49,358 nucleotides of DNA, taken from positions 1-49,358 of the forward strand of contig JAJYAG010000026.1 in assembly GCA_021779665.1 (NCBI GenBank), read 5' to 3'. How positions within the stretch are numbered: the first letter of the stretch is position 1; each line of letters starts with the position of its first letter. Position numbers and translations under genes: made by a program. The notes beneath the pieces were generated by a model that saw nothing but the letters and a program-made list of their open reading frames with translations, had not been told where the DNA came from and searched no databases. Source of the DNA: Bacteroidota bacterium (lineage in GTDB: Bacteria > Bacteroidota > Bacteroidia > Bacteroidales > JAAUTT01). Below, in pieces: positions 41,982 to 49,358 of this stretch.

Positions 41982-42656
41982 CTACCTCTCCTTATTCGGC
42001 AACGTCTTCCCCTTTCCGTAATCCACTATCCTCCGCCAGCTTTTATACCGGGCAATAAAACCTTCATCTTCAATCAATCCTTCCACAAGGCTGTCGAGCA
42101 CGTCGAACTTTTCGCGGATGGTAGCCACACCTGCCGAAATCTCCTCAGCCGAAACGGTAAGATTGCCGCTGGTGGCTTTGCGGCCATCCATGACAGCGTG
42201 GTAGGCTTTTACCTGCTGTTTGATGGTGGTAAGCTGGGCCTCGGTGACTTTAAATGTTGTTAATTGAGACAAAATCGCCAATGCCTTATCAGCAATGGCC
42301 GCACAGCGGTCTACAGCTTCCTTTTCGATGCCCCGCTGCAGTGTGGAAAGTGACACATCCACCAGCGGCAGCAGCACATTGTCCTTTTTTAACTTGGCAT
42401 ACGCACTCATTTTGTTGCACAACTTAAAGGTAAGGTGCGTAATGCTGTCGAACAGACTGTCCTTTTCGTCGGTTAAACCTGTGGTATCTGTACCGAGGAT
42501 ACCCTGGTTGGTACCTTCAATTTTGTTGTACGCTGCTTTTAAAGCGGTATAAATCCCTGCAATCTCCTCTTCACCTTCCCATACCGACTTTTCGCTTTCC
42601 ATCCCGGCAATTACGCCCGATGTCATTTTTAAAAAGTTAATGGTCCGTTGTTGCAT
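41982..42656 (-). CDS. Helical protein of unknown function, flanked by repeats
   Basis: 224 residues, no signal peptide or membrane helix, mostly predicted alpha-helix (EEEIAGIYTALKAAYNKIEG; CNKMSAYAKLKKDNVLLPLV; AEQIS-like AEEISAGVATIREKFDVLDS). It is rich in Ala, Lys and Glu and may be a helical bundle. I cannot name the family. REP/MITE-like elements lie on both sides, so this may be an insertion-prone or mobile cargo position. The codon use is G/C-richer than the genes to its left (for example ctggcc, ggcagcagc). It is likely a real gene because the frame is long and the composition is consistent. Confidence 0.7.
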   Translation of the reverse strand: MQQRTINFLKMTSGVIAGMESEKSVWEGEEEIAGIYTALKAAYNKIEGTNQGILGTDTTGLTDEKDSLFDSITHLTFKLCNKMSAYAKLKKDNVLLPLVDVSLSTLQRGIEKEAVDRCAAIADKALAILSQLTTFKVTEAQLTTIKQQVKAYHAVMDGRKATSGNLTVSAEEISAGVATIREKFDVLDSLVEGLIEDEGFIARYKSWRRIVDYGKGKTLPNKER

Positions 42657-43157
42657 TGTGTTGAAAATTTTATGTATTTACTCTATATATTAAAAATTAA
42701 GTTTCTGTTTGTTTACCCCTAAATCCCTCCTTATGGGGAACTTTGCGCTTCGTACAATGGTTTTTCTTTCATTAATACTCCAAAACAAATACAACCAATA
42801 CTCTCTAATCGGAGCTCCAAAGTCCCCCGCTTCGGGGGATTTTGGGGGTAGCATTTGTTTGTTGTTGCATCCTTGCAAATTCTTTGTCTATTCATTTAAT
42901 TTCCGGATTCTGTTCATCACCTCTTCAACCTTTCTTAGCCCTGTTTAACGCCCGCGTTACAAACGCGCGCTAGTCGGGGAAAAATGCTTTGCCGATCGGC
43001 TTCGACTATAAGCTACGCCGATCATGGAGTAAGGTGATCTTATGCCTTCCGTTTTTCCGTCCATTCGAAAATATTTTATTCATTTCATTATTTTTTAACC
43101 TTCTTTTCAACATTTATTCAACCTTTTCTGGCCCTTTTACCTGTTACCCATTGGTGT
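42657..43157. repeat. 500-bp spacer with REP-like palindromes
   Basis: It holds two copies of the CCCC-n-GGGG element: 42716-42744 in direct orientation and 42819-42848 inverted (AAAGTCCCCCGCTTCGGGGG and TTTTGGGGG). TCTAATCGGAGC (about 42804) also occurs near 41917. A GC-rich stretch at 42945-43030 contains CGCGCG-like and GCCGATCGGC palindromes. Short frames through these palindromes are not genes. The rest (43031-43157) is AT-rich with no feature seen. Confidence 0.6.
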
Positions 43158-43349
43158 TCAAAACCAGTTTAAGTTTAGTTGCCCAATAAGTATTAATATA
43201 CCAATAAAAATCAGTGCAAGGCCTGATAATAATCCTGATAAATCTGGAAGAAGAACGCTTTTCTGCTTTGAAGGATATTTTATTGTTAAATAAATCACAC
43301 TTATCCCTATTATTATTATAATTATACCTTCAATTTTCGACTTTATCAT
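43158..43349 (-). CDS. Small two-helix membrane protein downstream of the RHS tip (possible immunity protein)
   Basis: 63 residues with two strong membrane helices: residues 8-25 (GIIIIIIGISVIYLTIKY) and 38-60 (GLLSGLALIFIGILILIGQL), joined by a short basic linker (PSKQKSVLLPD). No family is recognised. It starts 33 bp after the stop of the RHS gene on the same strand, exactly where immunity genes for polymorphic toxins lie. The DNA is very AT-rich, like the RHS tip and unlike the RHS core, so tip and small gene may have arrived together. The immunity role is inference. Confidence 0.6.
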   Translation of the reverse strand: MIKSKIEGIIIIIIGISVIYLTIKYPSKQKSVLLPDLSGLLSGLALIFIGILILIGQLNLNWF

Positions 43350-43382
43350 CCTTTTAATTGATATTCTTTAAAATTTAAATTA

Positions 43383-46300
43383 TTAAGGTTTAAAAAATGG
43401 TTTTATGTAAGTAGCATCTCTTGGGGCTGCATTTGGATCTAGTTTTAATAGATATCCTTTCCCATAATCAGCTACTTTATCTACTAAAGCATCAACTGCA
43501 AATTTCCTGACAGGATCTTTCAATTTAACTAATTTCCCAAAACCACTTTCAAAAAATAGACCGCCAGTATAGATAAGGGCAGTATTTGCATCACTTCTAT
43601 TAATAGCATCACCAATCATAATGACATCAGATGTTTTATCCATTCCTTCTCCCACAGCATAAATCGGCATTCCAAACTCTGGAGCCCCCAGTACTGAAAC
43701 CCCAATACCTACTCCTTTTACATAAAACTGCACACTAGATAAATCATCACCCAATCGTTTAAAACCATTATTTCCATAATAACGACCCATTTCAGAGCTT
43801 CCTTCCAATCCCCCCTCTTGGTACCATTTTGGTTTTGGACTTCTCTTAAAATACCATGGCACTTCCTCAAACTCCGATAAATCTATTTTTACTTCTGGAA
43901 GTGTATAAGTAAATACACTATTTATAGATCCGAAACGATATAAAACACCTTGGTATAACGAAAAACATAAACCGAACGGGTCTCCTATTTCACCTTTGGG
44001 ATCCAAATAGTAAACCGGATTATTCCCCATCGCCATATACGGACTCCAATACTGCCTTGCAGGGTCAGGTATTAACCACCTACCAATGCGGGAGTCGAAA
44101 TCGCGGGCTTCGAAGTGGTTGTAGCCGGTCTCGGGGTCTTTTTCGGCGTACTGGCCCTGGTAACCAAAGCGGTAGGCATCGGAGGCCACGAGGTTGCGGC
44201 CGGGCATTACCATACCAAAGGCATAGTAATCGGAATAACTTAAGACATCGGGTTCGGTACCGGCATCGTTGCCATCGGTGGTAATGGTGGCACGTACGTT
44301 GCCCAGATGGTCAGTAAGTTCATATACGTAGCTGGTCAGGACACCTGAGGCATTTGCCTGTACCATCCCTATGCGGCCGGAGCCATAGAGGTTCACTTCG
44401 TCCAGTTTAGGAGTAGTGGTATTGCTTTTCAGGTAAGTTGCAAGGATATTCCCCGAACCATCGCGCACATACCAGGTAGTATCGCCGTTGGCAATTTTCC
44501 GGATACGGAAACCGGCATCATCGTAAACATAACTTGATACAGGTGTGCCTGTTTTTGCAGCATTGTTATACATCGCCGTTACATGACCGTAAACATCATA
44601 GGTAAAATACTGTGTTTCCCTTACATTGCCGGAAATGCGGCCCATGGCATCGTATTTATAGTTGGTTCCGCCCTGATCAAGGATATTGCCAGGCACACCG
44701 GCACCAATGTTATTGTAAACATCGATATAGTTCAGCCTGTTCTTCCGGGTAAGGTACCTGTATACCATACTGTCCTTTACGCCTGCACCATAACGCATCA
44801 CTGAGGAAATGTTGCCGTTCAGGTCGTATCCCTTAATTACTTCTTTGTAATTCTTATTCGGGTCGGCCAAAAAGGCATTCGAGGCATCAACGGTACCAAA
44901 AGTAGCAGTAGTCAACCAGTTTCTTACATTATAGAGGTATTGGTTCGACCACTGTTTACCGACATCGGTCGGTTGGCTGGCAATTTTCCACCGCGAAGCT
45001 GCAATATTGCCATTGTAGTTTCCGGTTCCCGGTACCGAAACAATATTGGTACCTGCATGTGTATAGTCGCCGTTAAAGTAGTCGAGTCCCATTCCAAAAA
45101 CATCTTTCCCAAAGGTAGCATGATTTCCTGTAAATCCATCGGCTCCGGGATCGGTGTTATCCAGGTTCGGATTATTGATCGATTTTAACCAGCCGTTTAT
45201 GGTGTACACATAATCGGTACCCTGGAGGTTCTGCGCCAGCTCCACCCTTTTGAGCGGCCCATGCAGGTAATAGATGTACCGGGCCTGAGTCTTCTCTGTC
45301 TCAAGTCCATTCTTTGTATAAACATATTCCAGGCGTCCATCGGCATCGTATTGGTAGCGGTGGGTAAATGCATCGCTTTGTCCATCCTGATATAAAACCC
45401 GTATTACCCGTCCATCAAAGTCGTATTCGTATTTAATGGTTTTTTTACTAACATCAGGCAATTGTTTTATAATCCATTCCACTTTGCCATCGTAGGTATA
45501 ACTGTACCAGGTAGTGGCGTTGTCATTATAGGTTTTGGAAACGGCTCCATACGTATAATGTTGTTCAAAACCCGAAACTCCTGTATTTTCAGGAATGTCG
45601 TAAACGGTAGAGGTTGTCTGCAAGCCTCCGGTAACCGGGTTATCGACATTTGCATTTGCAAACACTCCTGTATATTCGCCCGATTCAACTGCACGCTGTG
45701 CATTATCGTAATTGGTATACGAATATTTGCCATCAGCCCGTTGCTGTGCATTCTGCGAATAGCGAAGTTTACCATCTTTGGCATATCTGTATTCGGTGAG
45801 ACCTTCATCGATCGATTGCGAGGCAAGTAACCAGCCCAGAGAATTGTATTTGTACCAGGTAGCAAATTCCTGCATAAACGCCTTCATTACCCTATTGGTA
45901 TAGCTTGAACTTTTCCATTCGTTAAAACTCTTGGGAGAAAGTGTATAAACAACTCTGCCCGCTTCATCATAAAAGTTAAAGGCCCAGCCTGTATATTTGG
46001 CCCAGTAGGAGAATATTGAACCTGCAGGAATGGGATTATTAAAGACAATCCGATAGAAACCTTTGGCTAATGAAGCTGACTTCGCGGTATAATTACCTAC
46101 AAGTTGATCGGTTTTTAAATTGTAAACGCTGATAGAAACCGTATTGAGGAAGTAAACTGTCTGGTTGTGGGTAATATGCAGGTCGAGGTATCCAATGGAA
46201 GGATCAAGCACTCCGGAGACTTTTTTATTACCTGCGGCAGGATCAAAATAACAGGTAGCGATTGTTCTGCCGTCGCCAGTAACATACGAAATACTGGTTT

Positions 46301-49300
46301 TGCCATCAGGATCTTCGGAAACGGTTTTAGTAAGCGCCTTATATTCGAAATTAAGATTGGCAGTATCCTGTTTGTTCAGGTTTTTAAGATTCCTGAATCC
46401 GTAAGTAGGAATGGTATCAAATTCCAGCAATTCATAATCCAGCACCGGCATTGTAAAGCTATAGCTTTCGTGCCCGCTGCCGAACGCATGGTTTTCTCCT
46501 GCCATGGCCGATTTGATGGCTGCACCACTTAAAATGGAACTAAAACCGGTTCGTGTATAGGGATAAGCCGAAACAGGCACGTAAGGCTCATCGGTATTGC
46601 TGTTGCTGTAATAATCGGCGAGCTTCCCGGAAATAGCATCGGGCGTAGTTTTTTCGAAATTGTCATAGCCATAAGGTGTTCCGGAAGCATTTGTAACAAA
46701 ATCGGGAATATATTCCAGGGAATTTTGTACCACAGGTACTGGCAAGGTTGAAATCGCAGCCCTTCCCAAAGCGTCGTATACTGGTTGGGAAGTAGTAACC
46801 CTTCCTGTCACCATGCTTCGCCCGAGAGATTGCAGGGGCCTTCCCAAGTCGTCGTAATAACTGATAGCCTGTCCGTTAATGGCTCCGTCCTGCCCAAAAG
46901 TTCTTGTCTCGACAGAATTCATAAGCAGCGTGGAGACATAACCGCTACCATCCGGATTCACCATAACTGTAACTTCGTCGTAAGCTGATAAGTTATAATT
47001 GTCGGTTGCTGTTAAACGGAAAACATAGGTTCCTTCAATCAAATTGGAAATTGTGACAGTGCCATTGGCCGGACTGGGAATTAAAACCGAGGGGCCGGAC
47101 ACCTGCGACCACAGGTAAGATTGAATTGTACCATCGTCGGTAGCAGATCCTGCTAAGGTCACCTGATTTACAGGAATTTCAATTGTTTTATCAGTCCCTG
47201 CGTTCACCACAGGTTGCTGATTGATCGTGACTGTAAACAAAGTTCTGGGGGTACTTTCGCAGGTGGATACATTATTATATTTAGTCACATAATAATTGGT
47301 GGTTGCCGTTAATACAGGAGTTGTAGTACTGCCCAGAGGCGTACCACCCGAGGATGTTGTATACCATTTATAAACTTCGTTAGTTCCGGCGCCACTGGCT
47401 GTAAGGGTAGTAGTGGTATTGGCCGCAATCAGGTAAGGCTGAACAACGGTTGGTGCTGAAGGATTTGGCGAAACAGTAACTGCCACCGAACCTGAACCAT
47501 TGCTCCAACATGATGCAGAGCTCAGTGCACGGATATAATAGGTATTCGTAGATGAAGCCGCATAGGTGGTTCCACTGCCCAGACCTGTATTTGTGCCTGC
47601 CGAAGCAGTTCCCTGCCAGTACCATGTAACATTGGCCGGCGGTGTACCTGCGCGTGTAAGCGTTTTATCGCCGCAGGTGTTTGTTGATGCAGTAGGGTTG
47701 CCTGGGTTGGCCGGAATAGCATTTACTGTTACGGCAGAAGAGGCAGAAGATGCACTCCAACAACTGCCAACGGTTGTAAACGCTCTTAAATAATACGTTC
47801 CTGATGATGATGTGGCATAAGTAAGGTTCGAATTAGCAGTAGAGGTTCCGTCCAAAGTAGTTCCCTGCCAGTACCATGTTGTATTTGCAGGAAGGGAAGT
47901 GCCTCGGGTGAGAGTTTTATCACCGCAATTATTTGTTGATACAGTAAACGCTGTTGGTGCTGCCGGTAAAGGATTAACGGTAACAGCTACTGATCCTGAA
48001 CCGCTGCTCCAACAACCTGCAGAGCTCTGGGCACGGATATAAAAAGTACCCGATGTGTTTGCTGCATAATTGGTACCGCTTCCTAAAGCAGTACTTGTAC
48101 CATCCAAAGTTGTTCCCTGCCAGTACCAGGTAACATTGGCCGGCGGTGCACCTGCGCGCGTAAGGGTTTTATCACCACAGGCATTCGCTGATGCAGTAGG
48201 ATTGCCAGGGTTGGCAGGGTAGGGATTTACTGTTACTGCCGTGGAGGCAGACGATCCGCTCCAGCAGTTTCCCACGGTTGTGAAAGCGCGAAGGTAATAT
48301 GTACCGGATGATGAAGCTGTATAAGTTGTTGCGGAATTTACGGTGGATGTTCCGCCACTGGTGGTGCCCTGCCAATACCATGTTACATTTGTTGGAGGTG
48401 TACCACGTGTCAGCGTTTTATCACCGCAATTGTTCGTTGATACAGAAAAAGCAGTTGGAGTAGCCGGCTGTGGATTCACAGTGACTGTCACACTGTTGCT
48501 CATAGGCATAACACAAAGTGAAACAGGATCAATGGCCTTCACCGTATAACTTCCGCCAGCACCCAATCCTGAAAAAGTCAGCCCACTCCCGGTACCGGGT
48601 TTAATTGTTGATTCCAGGGGAGAGTTGTTCAGGTATACTTTATAATTAAGTGCAGAATACGATCCGTTCAGGGTGATACTTGTTGTTTGTCCTTCGCAAA
48701 TAGAACTGCCTTCCGGGCCAATTGCAACTGTGTATGCCACTGCCGAAGGCACCGTGACTGATAATTGGGATGTTGCGCTGCTGCAATTCCCTTTGTTTGC
48801 CTTTACGGTAATAATTCCACTGCTGGTTCCAAAAGTAACGTTGATGCTGTTGCTCGTGCTCGAACCGCTCGCCCCGGAAGGCAATGTCCAGGTGTAGCTG
48901 TCAGCGCCGCTTACCGCCGTTATGCTATAAGTGCCTGAAGTTTGTGCGCATACTGTTGCAGATCCAGTGATGGCTCCGAGGGTCCCAACTCCCGTAACAG
49001 TAACTGCCTGGCTGCTCGAATTACCATTGCCGCAGCTGTTGGTTCCATAAACGCTCACGTTGCCTGAGGAAGCGCTGCAACTGTAATTTACGGTTATTGA
49101 ATTGGTATTCGTACCTGATGTGATTGTCGCTCCCGAAGGAAGGCTCCATACGTATCCTGTAGCATGAGTGATGGCAGGTACGCTGTAAGTAACACCTGTT
49201 TGCCCTGGGATAACCGAAAACGTCCCGGTAATGGTTCCGGCTGATAATGGCTTTGGATTAACTGTAATGTTCGCGCTTCCGCTCATTAATATTGTACATC

Positions 49301-49358
49301 CCGAGGATATTGCTTTTACTGTGTAGGTCCCTGCAGCTCCAAGTCCTGTAAAGGTAAG
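43383..49358 (-). CDS. DUF6443/RHS-repeat giant surface protein with variable C-terminal tip (5' end outside window)
   Basis: The frame stays open through the right edge of the window: codons upstream of the ATG at 49286 continue GLGAAGTYTVKAISSGCTIL, homologous to another repeat inside, so the true start lies outside. At least 1991 residues are visible. Order: Ig-like/PKD-like repeats; four 84-residue repeats; a PKD-type domain (YLWSQVSGPSVLIP); DUF6443 (YYDDLGRPLQSLGRSMVTGR, YIPDFV); many RHS YD repeats (YDFDGRVIRVLYQD, YQYDADGRLEYVYTK); and the RHS core end DHLGNVRATIT...FEARDFDSRIGRWLIPDPARQ. Then comes a tip of about 200 residues after DPKGE. The tip has no recognised toxin motif. It resembles TcC-like cages carrying a payload. 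Adjacent TcB-like, OmpH-like and lipoprotein genes suggest a shared export locus. Confidence 0.88.
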   Translation of the reverse strand, partial: LTFTGLGAAGTYTVKAISSGCTILMSGSANITVNPKPLSAGTITGTFSVIPGQTGVTYSVPAITHATGYVWSLPSGATITSGTNTNSITVNYSCSASSGNVSVYGTNSCGNGNSSSQAVTVTGVGTLGAITGSATVCAQTSGTYSITAVSGADSYTWTLPSGASGSSTSNSINVTFGTSSGIITVKANKGNCSSATSQLSVTVPSAVAYTVAIGPEGSSICEGQTTSITLNGSYSALNYKVYLNNSPLESTIKPGTGSGLTFSGLGAGGSYTVKAIDPVSLCVMPMSNSVTVTVNPQPATPTAFSVSTNNCGDKTLTRGTPPTNVTWYWQGTTSGGTSTVNSATTYTASSSGTYYLRAFTTVGNCWSGSSASTAVTVNPYPANPGNPTASANACGDKTLTRAGAPPANVTWYWQGTTLDGTSTALGSGTNYAANTSGTFYIRAQSSAGCWSSGSGSVAVTVNPLPAAPTAFTVSTNNCGDKTLTRGTSLPANTTWYWQGTTLDGTSTANSNLTYATSSSGTYYLRAFTTVGSCWSASSASSAVTVNAIPANPGNPTASTNTCGDKTLTRAGTPPANVTWYWQGTASAGTNTGLGSGTTYAASSTNTYYIRALSSASCWSNGSGSVAVTVSPNPSAPTVVQPYLIAANTTTTLTASGAGTNEVYKWYTTSSGGTPLGSTTTPVLTATTNYYVTKYNNVSTCESTPRTLFTVTINQQPVVNAGTDKTIEIPVNQVTLAGSATDDGTIQSYLWSQVSGPSVLIPSPANGTVTISNLIEGTYVFRLTATDNYNLSAYDEVTVMVNPDGSGYVSTLLMNSVETRTFGQDGAINGQAISYYDDLGRPLQSLGRSMVTGRVTTSQPVYDALGRAAISTLPVPVVQNSLEYIPDFVTNASGTPYGYDNFEKTTPDAISGKLADYYSNSNTDEPYVPVSAYPYTRTGFSSILSGAAIKSAMAGENHAFGSGHESYSFTMPVLDYELLEFDTIPTYGFRNLKNLNKQDTANLNFEYKALTKTVSEDPDGKTSISYVTGDGRTIATCYFDPAAGNKKVSGVLDPSIGYLDLHITHNQTVYFLNTVSISVYNLKTDQLVGNYTAKSASLAKGFYRIVFNNPIPAGSIFSYWAKYTGWAFNFYDEAGRVVYTLSPKSFNEWKSSSYTNRVMKAFMQEFATWYKYNSLGWLLASQSIDEGLTEYRYAKDGKLRYSQNAQQRADGKYSYTNYDNAQRAVESGEYTGVFANANVDNPVTGGLQTTSTVYDIPENTGVSGFEQHYTYGAVSKTYNDNATTWYSYTYDGKVEWIIKQLPDVSKKTIKYEYDFDGRVIRVLYQDGQSDAFTHRYQYDADGRLEYVYTKNGLETEKTQARYIYYLHGPLKRVELAQNLQGTDYVYTINGWLKSINNPNLDNTDPGADGFTGNHATFGKDVFGMGLDYFNGDYTHAGTNIVSVPGTGNYNGNIAASRWKIASQPTDVGKQWSNQYLYNVRNWLTTATFGTVDASNAFLADPNKNYKEVIKGYDLNGNISSVMRYGAGVKDSMVYRYLTRKNRLNYIDVYNNIGAGVPGNILDQGGTNYKYDAMGRISGNVRETQYFTYDVYGHVTAMYNNAAKTGTPVSSYVYDDAGFRIRKIANGDTTWYVRDGSGNILATYLKSNTTTPKLDEVNLYGSGRIGMVQANASGVLTSYVYELTDHLGNVRATITTDGNDAGTEPDVLSYSDYYAFGMVMPGRNLVASDAYRFGYQGQYAEKDPETGYNHFEARDFDSRIGRWLIPDPARQYWSPYMAMGNNPVYYLDPKGEIGDPFGLCFSLYQGVLYRFGSINSVFTYTLPEVKIDLSEFEEVPWYFKRSPKPKWYQEGGLEGSSEMGRYYGNNGFKRLGDDLSSVQFYVKGVGIGVSVLGAPEFGMPIYAVGEGMDKTSDVIMIGDAINRSDANTALIYTGGLFFESGFGKLVKLKDPVRKFAVDALVDKVADYGKGYLLKLDPNAAPRDATYIKPFFKP
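47472..48476 (-). repeat. Four tandem 84-residue Ig-like repeats inside the RHS protein
   Basis: 335 codons divide into units of 83, 84, 84 and 84. Each has CGDKTLTR, WYWQGT, TYY(L/I)RA and CWS at fixed places. Units 1 and 3 share PTAF.VSTNNCGDKTLTRG and YYLRAFTTVG; units 2 and 4 share NPGNPTAS.N.CGDKTLTRAG and SSA.CWS. The true period is therefore about 168 residues (504 bp), a duplication of an already paired unit. The two Cys per unit (CGDK and CWS) probably form a disulphide. Confidence 0.85.

Noticed and set aside
42690-42948. Short frames on both strands reading PPKSP-type peptides
   Set aside because: They are translations of the REP-like palindromes, not genes.
45197-46532. Frames of up to 132 codons within the RHS core on both strands
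   Set aside because: They are shadows of the RHS frame and arise from its repetitive, G/C-richer codons.
43383-49286. ATG at 49286 as the true start of the RHS gene
   Set aside because: The frame has no stop up to the right edge and the upstream codons encode another copy of an internal repeat, so the gene must start outside the window.

Overview
The window comes from a Bacteroidota chromosome, most likely of the Bacteroidales/Marinilabiliales type. The support is a SusC/SusD pair with an upstream ECF sigma factor and FecR anti-sigma factors, an outer-membrane receptor with STN and carboxypeptidase-regulatory-like domains, a GldM-like protein, TAnnTTTG-type promoter boxes, AT-rich spacers with no Shine-Dalgarno bias, and very large RHS/PKD proteins. 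No rRNA, tRNA or CRISPR array was seen.

Layout. (1) 417-8751, minus strand: a seven-gene operon headed by an ECF sigma factor with a TTG start. It continues with a FecR anti-sigma factor, an STN/carboxypeptidase-like protein, a GldM C-terminal-like secreted protein, a polytopic membrane protein, a lipoprotein beta-propeller with a c-type haem motif (CMNCH), and a RidA/FkbO-type chorismatase-like protein. (2) 8900-12902, plus strand: housekeeping genes, namely a short tatA, a lytic transglycosylase with LysM, an M17 aminopeptidase and pdxA. (3) 13010-21227, plus strand: an ECF sigma factor, two tandem FecR paralogues, a SusC transducer and SusD, closed by a strong terminator. No degradative enzyme is linked. 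(4) 21441-22146: a decayed IS1182-type transposase fragment with stops and frameshifts. (5) 22238-34227, minus strand: a compact 14-gene type II secretion/type IV pilus-like operon. It encodes GspG, an A24 prepilin peptidase, GspE, GspD, GspL/PilMN-like, GspM/PilO-like, an Ig/FN3-like lipoprotein, GspC/PilP-like, a MORN-type protein, GspK-like, GspI-like, GspJ-like and GspF, and ends with a stand-alone LytTR regulator. (6) 34443-49358, minus strand: a two-part RHS locus. A gene beyond the right edge encodes DUF6443/RHS with Ig-like repeats and an AT-rich variable C-terminal tip. It is followed by a small two-helix membrane protein, a repeat-flanked helical protein, an OmpH-like chaperone, a lipoprotein and a SpvB/TcB-like 1892-residue partner. 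The spacers in this region hold a 21-bp-period degenerate array and REP/MITE-like palindromes.

How the parts may work together. Regions 1 and 3 look like two cell-surface-signalling circuits (sigma/FecR/STN). Region 5 looks like a complete trans-envelope pseudopilus machine with its own peptidase, tip complex and secretin. Region 6 encodes very large surface or secreted proteins, at least one with a Sec signal and neither with a clear type IX signal. Whether region 5 exports the region 6 proteins is an open hypothesis based only on adjacency. The most unusual items are the sigma-GldM-haem-chorismatase operon, the shift to Ala at the -1 site of every pseudopilin, the canonical EF-hand loop in GspG, the RHS tip with its possible immunity partner, and the 21-bp periodic array.
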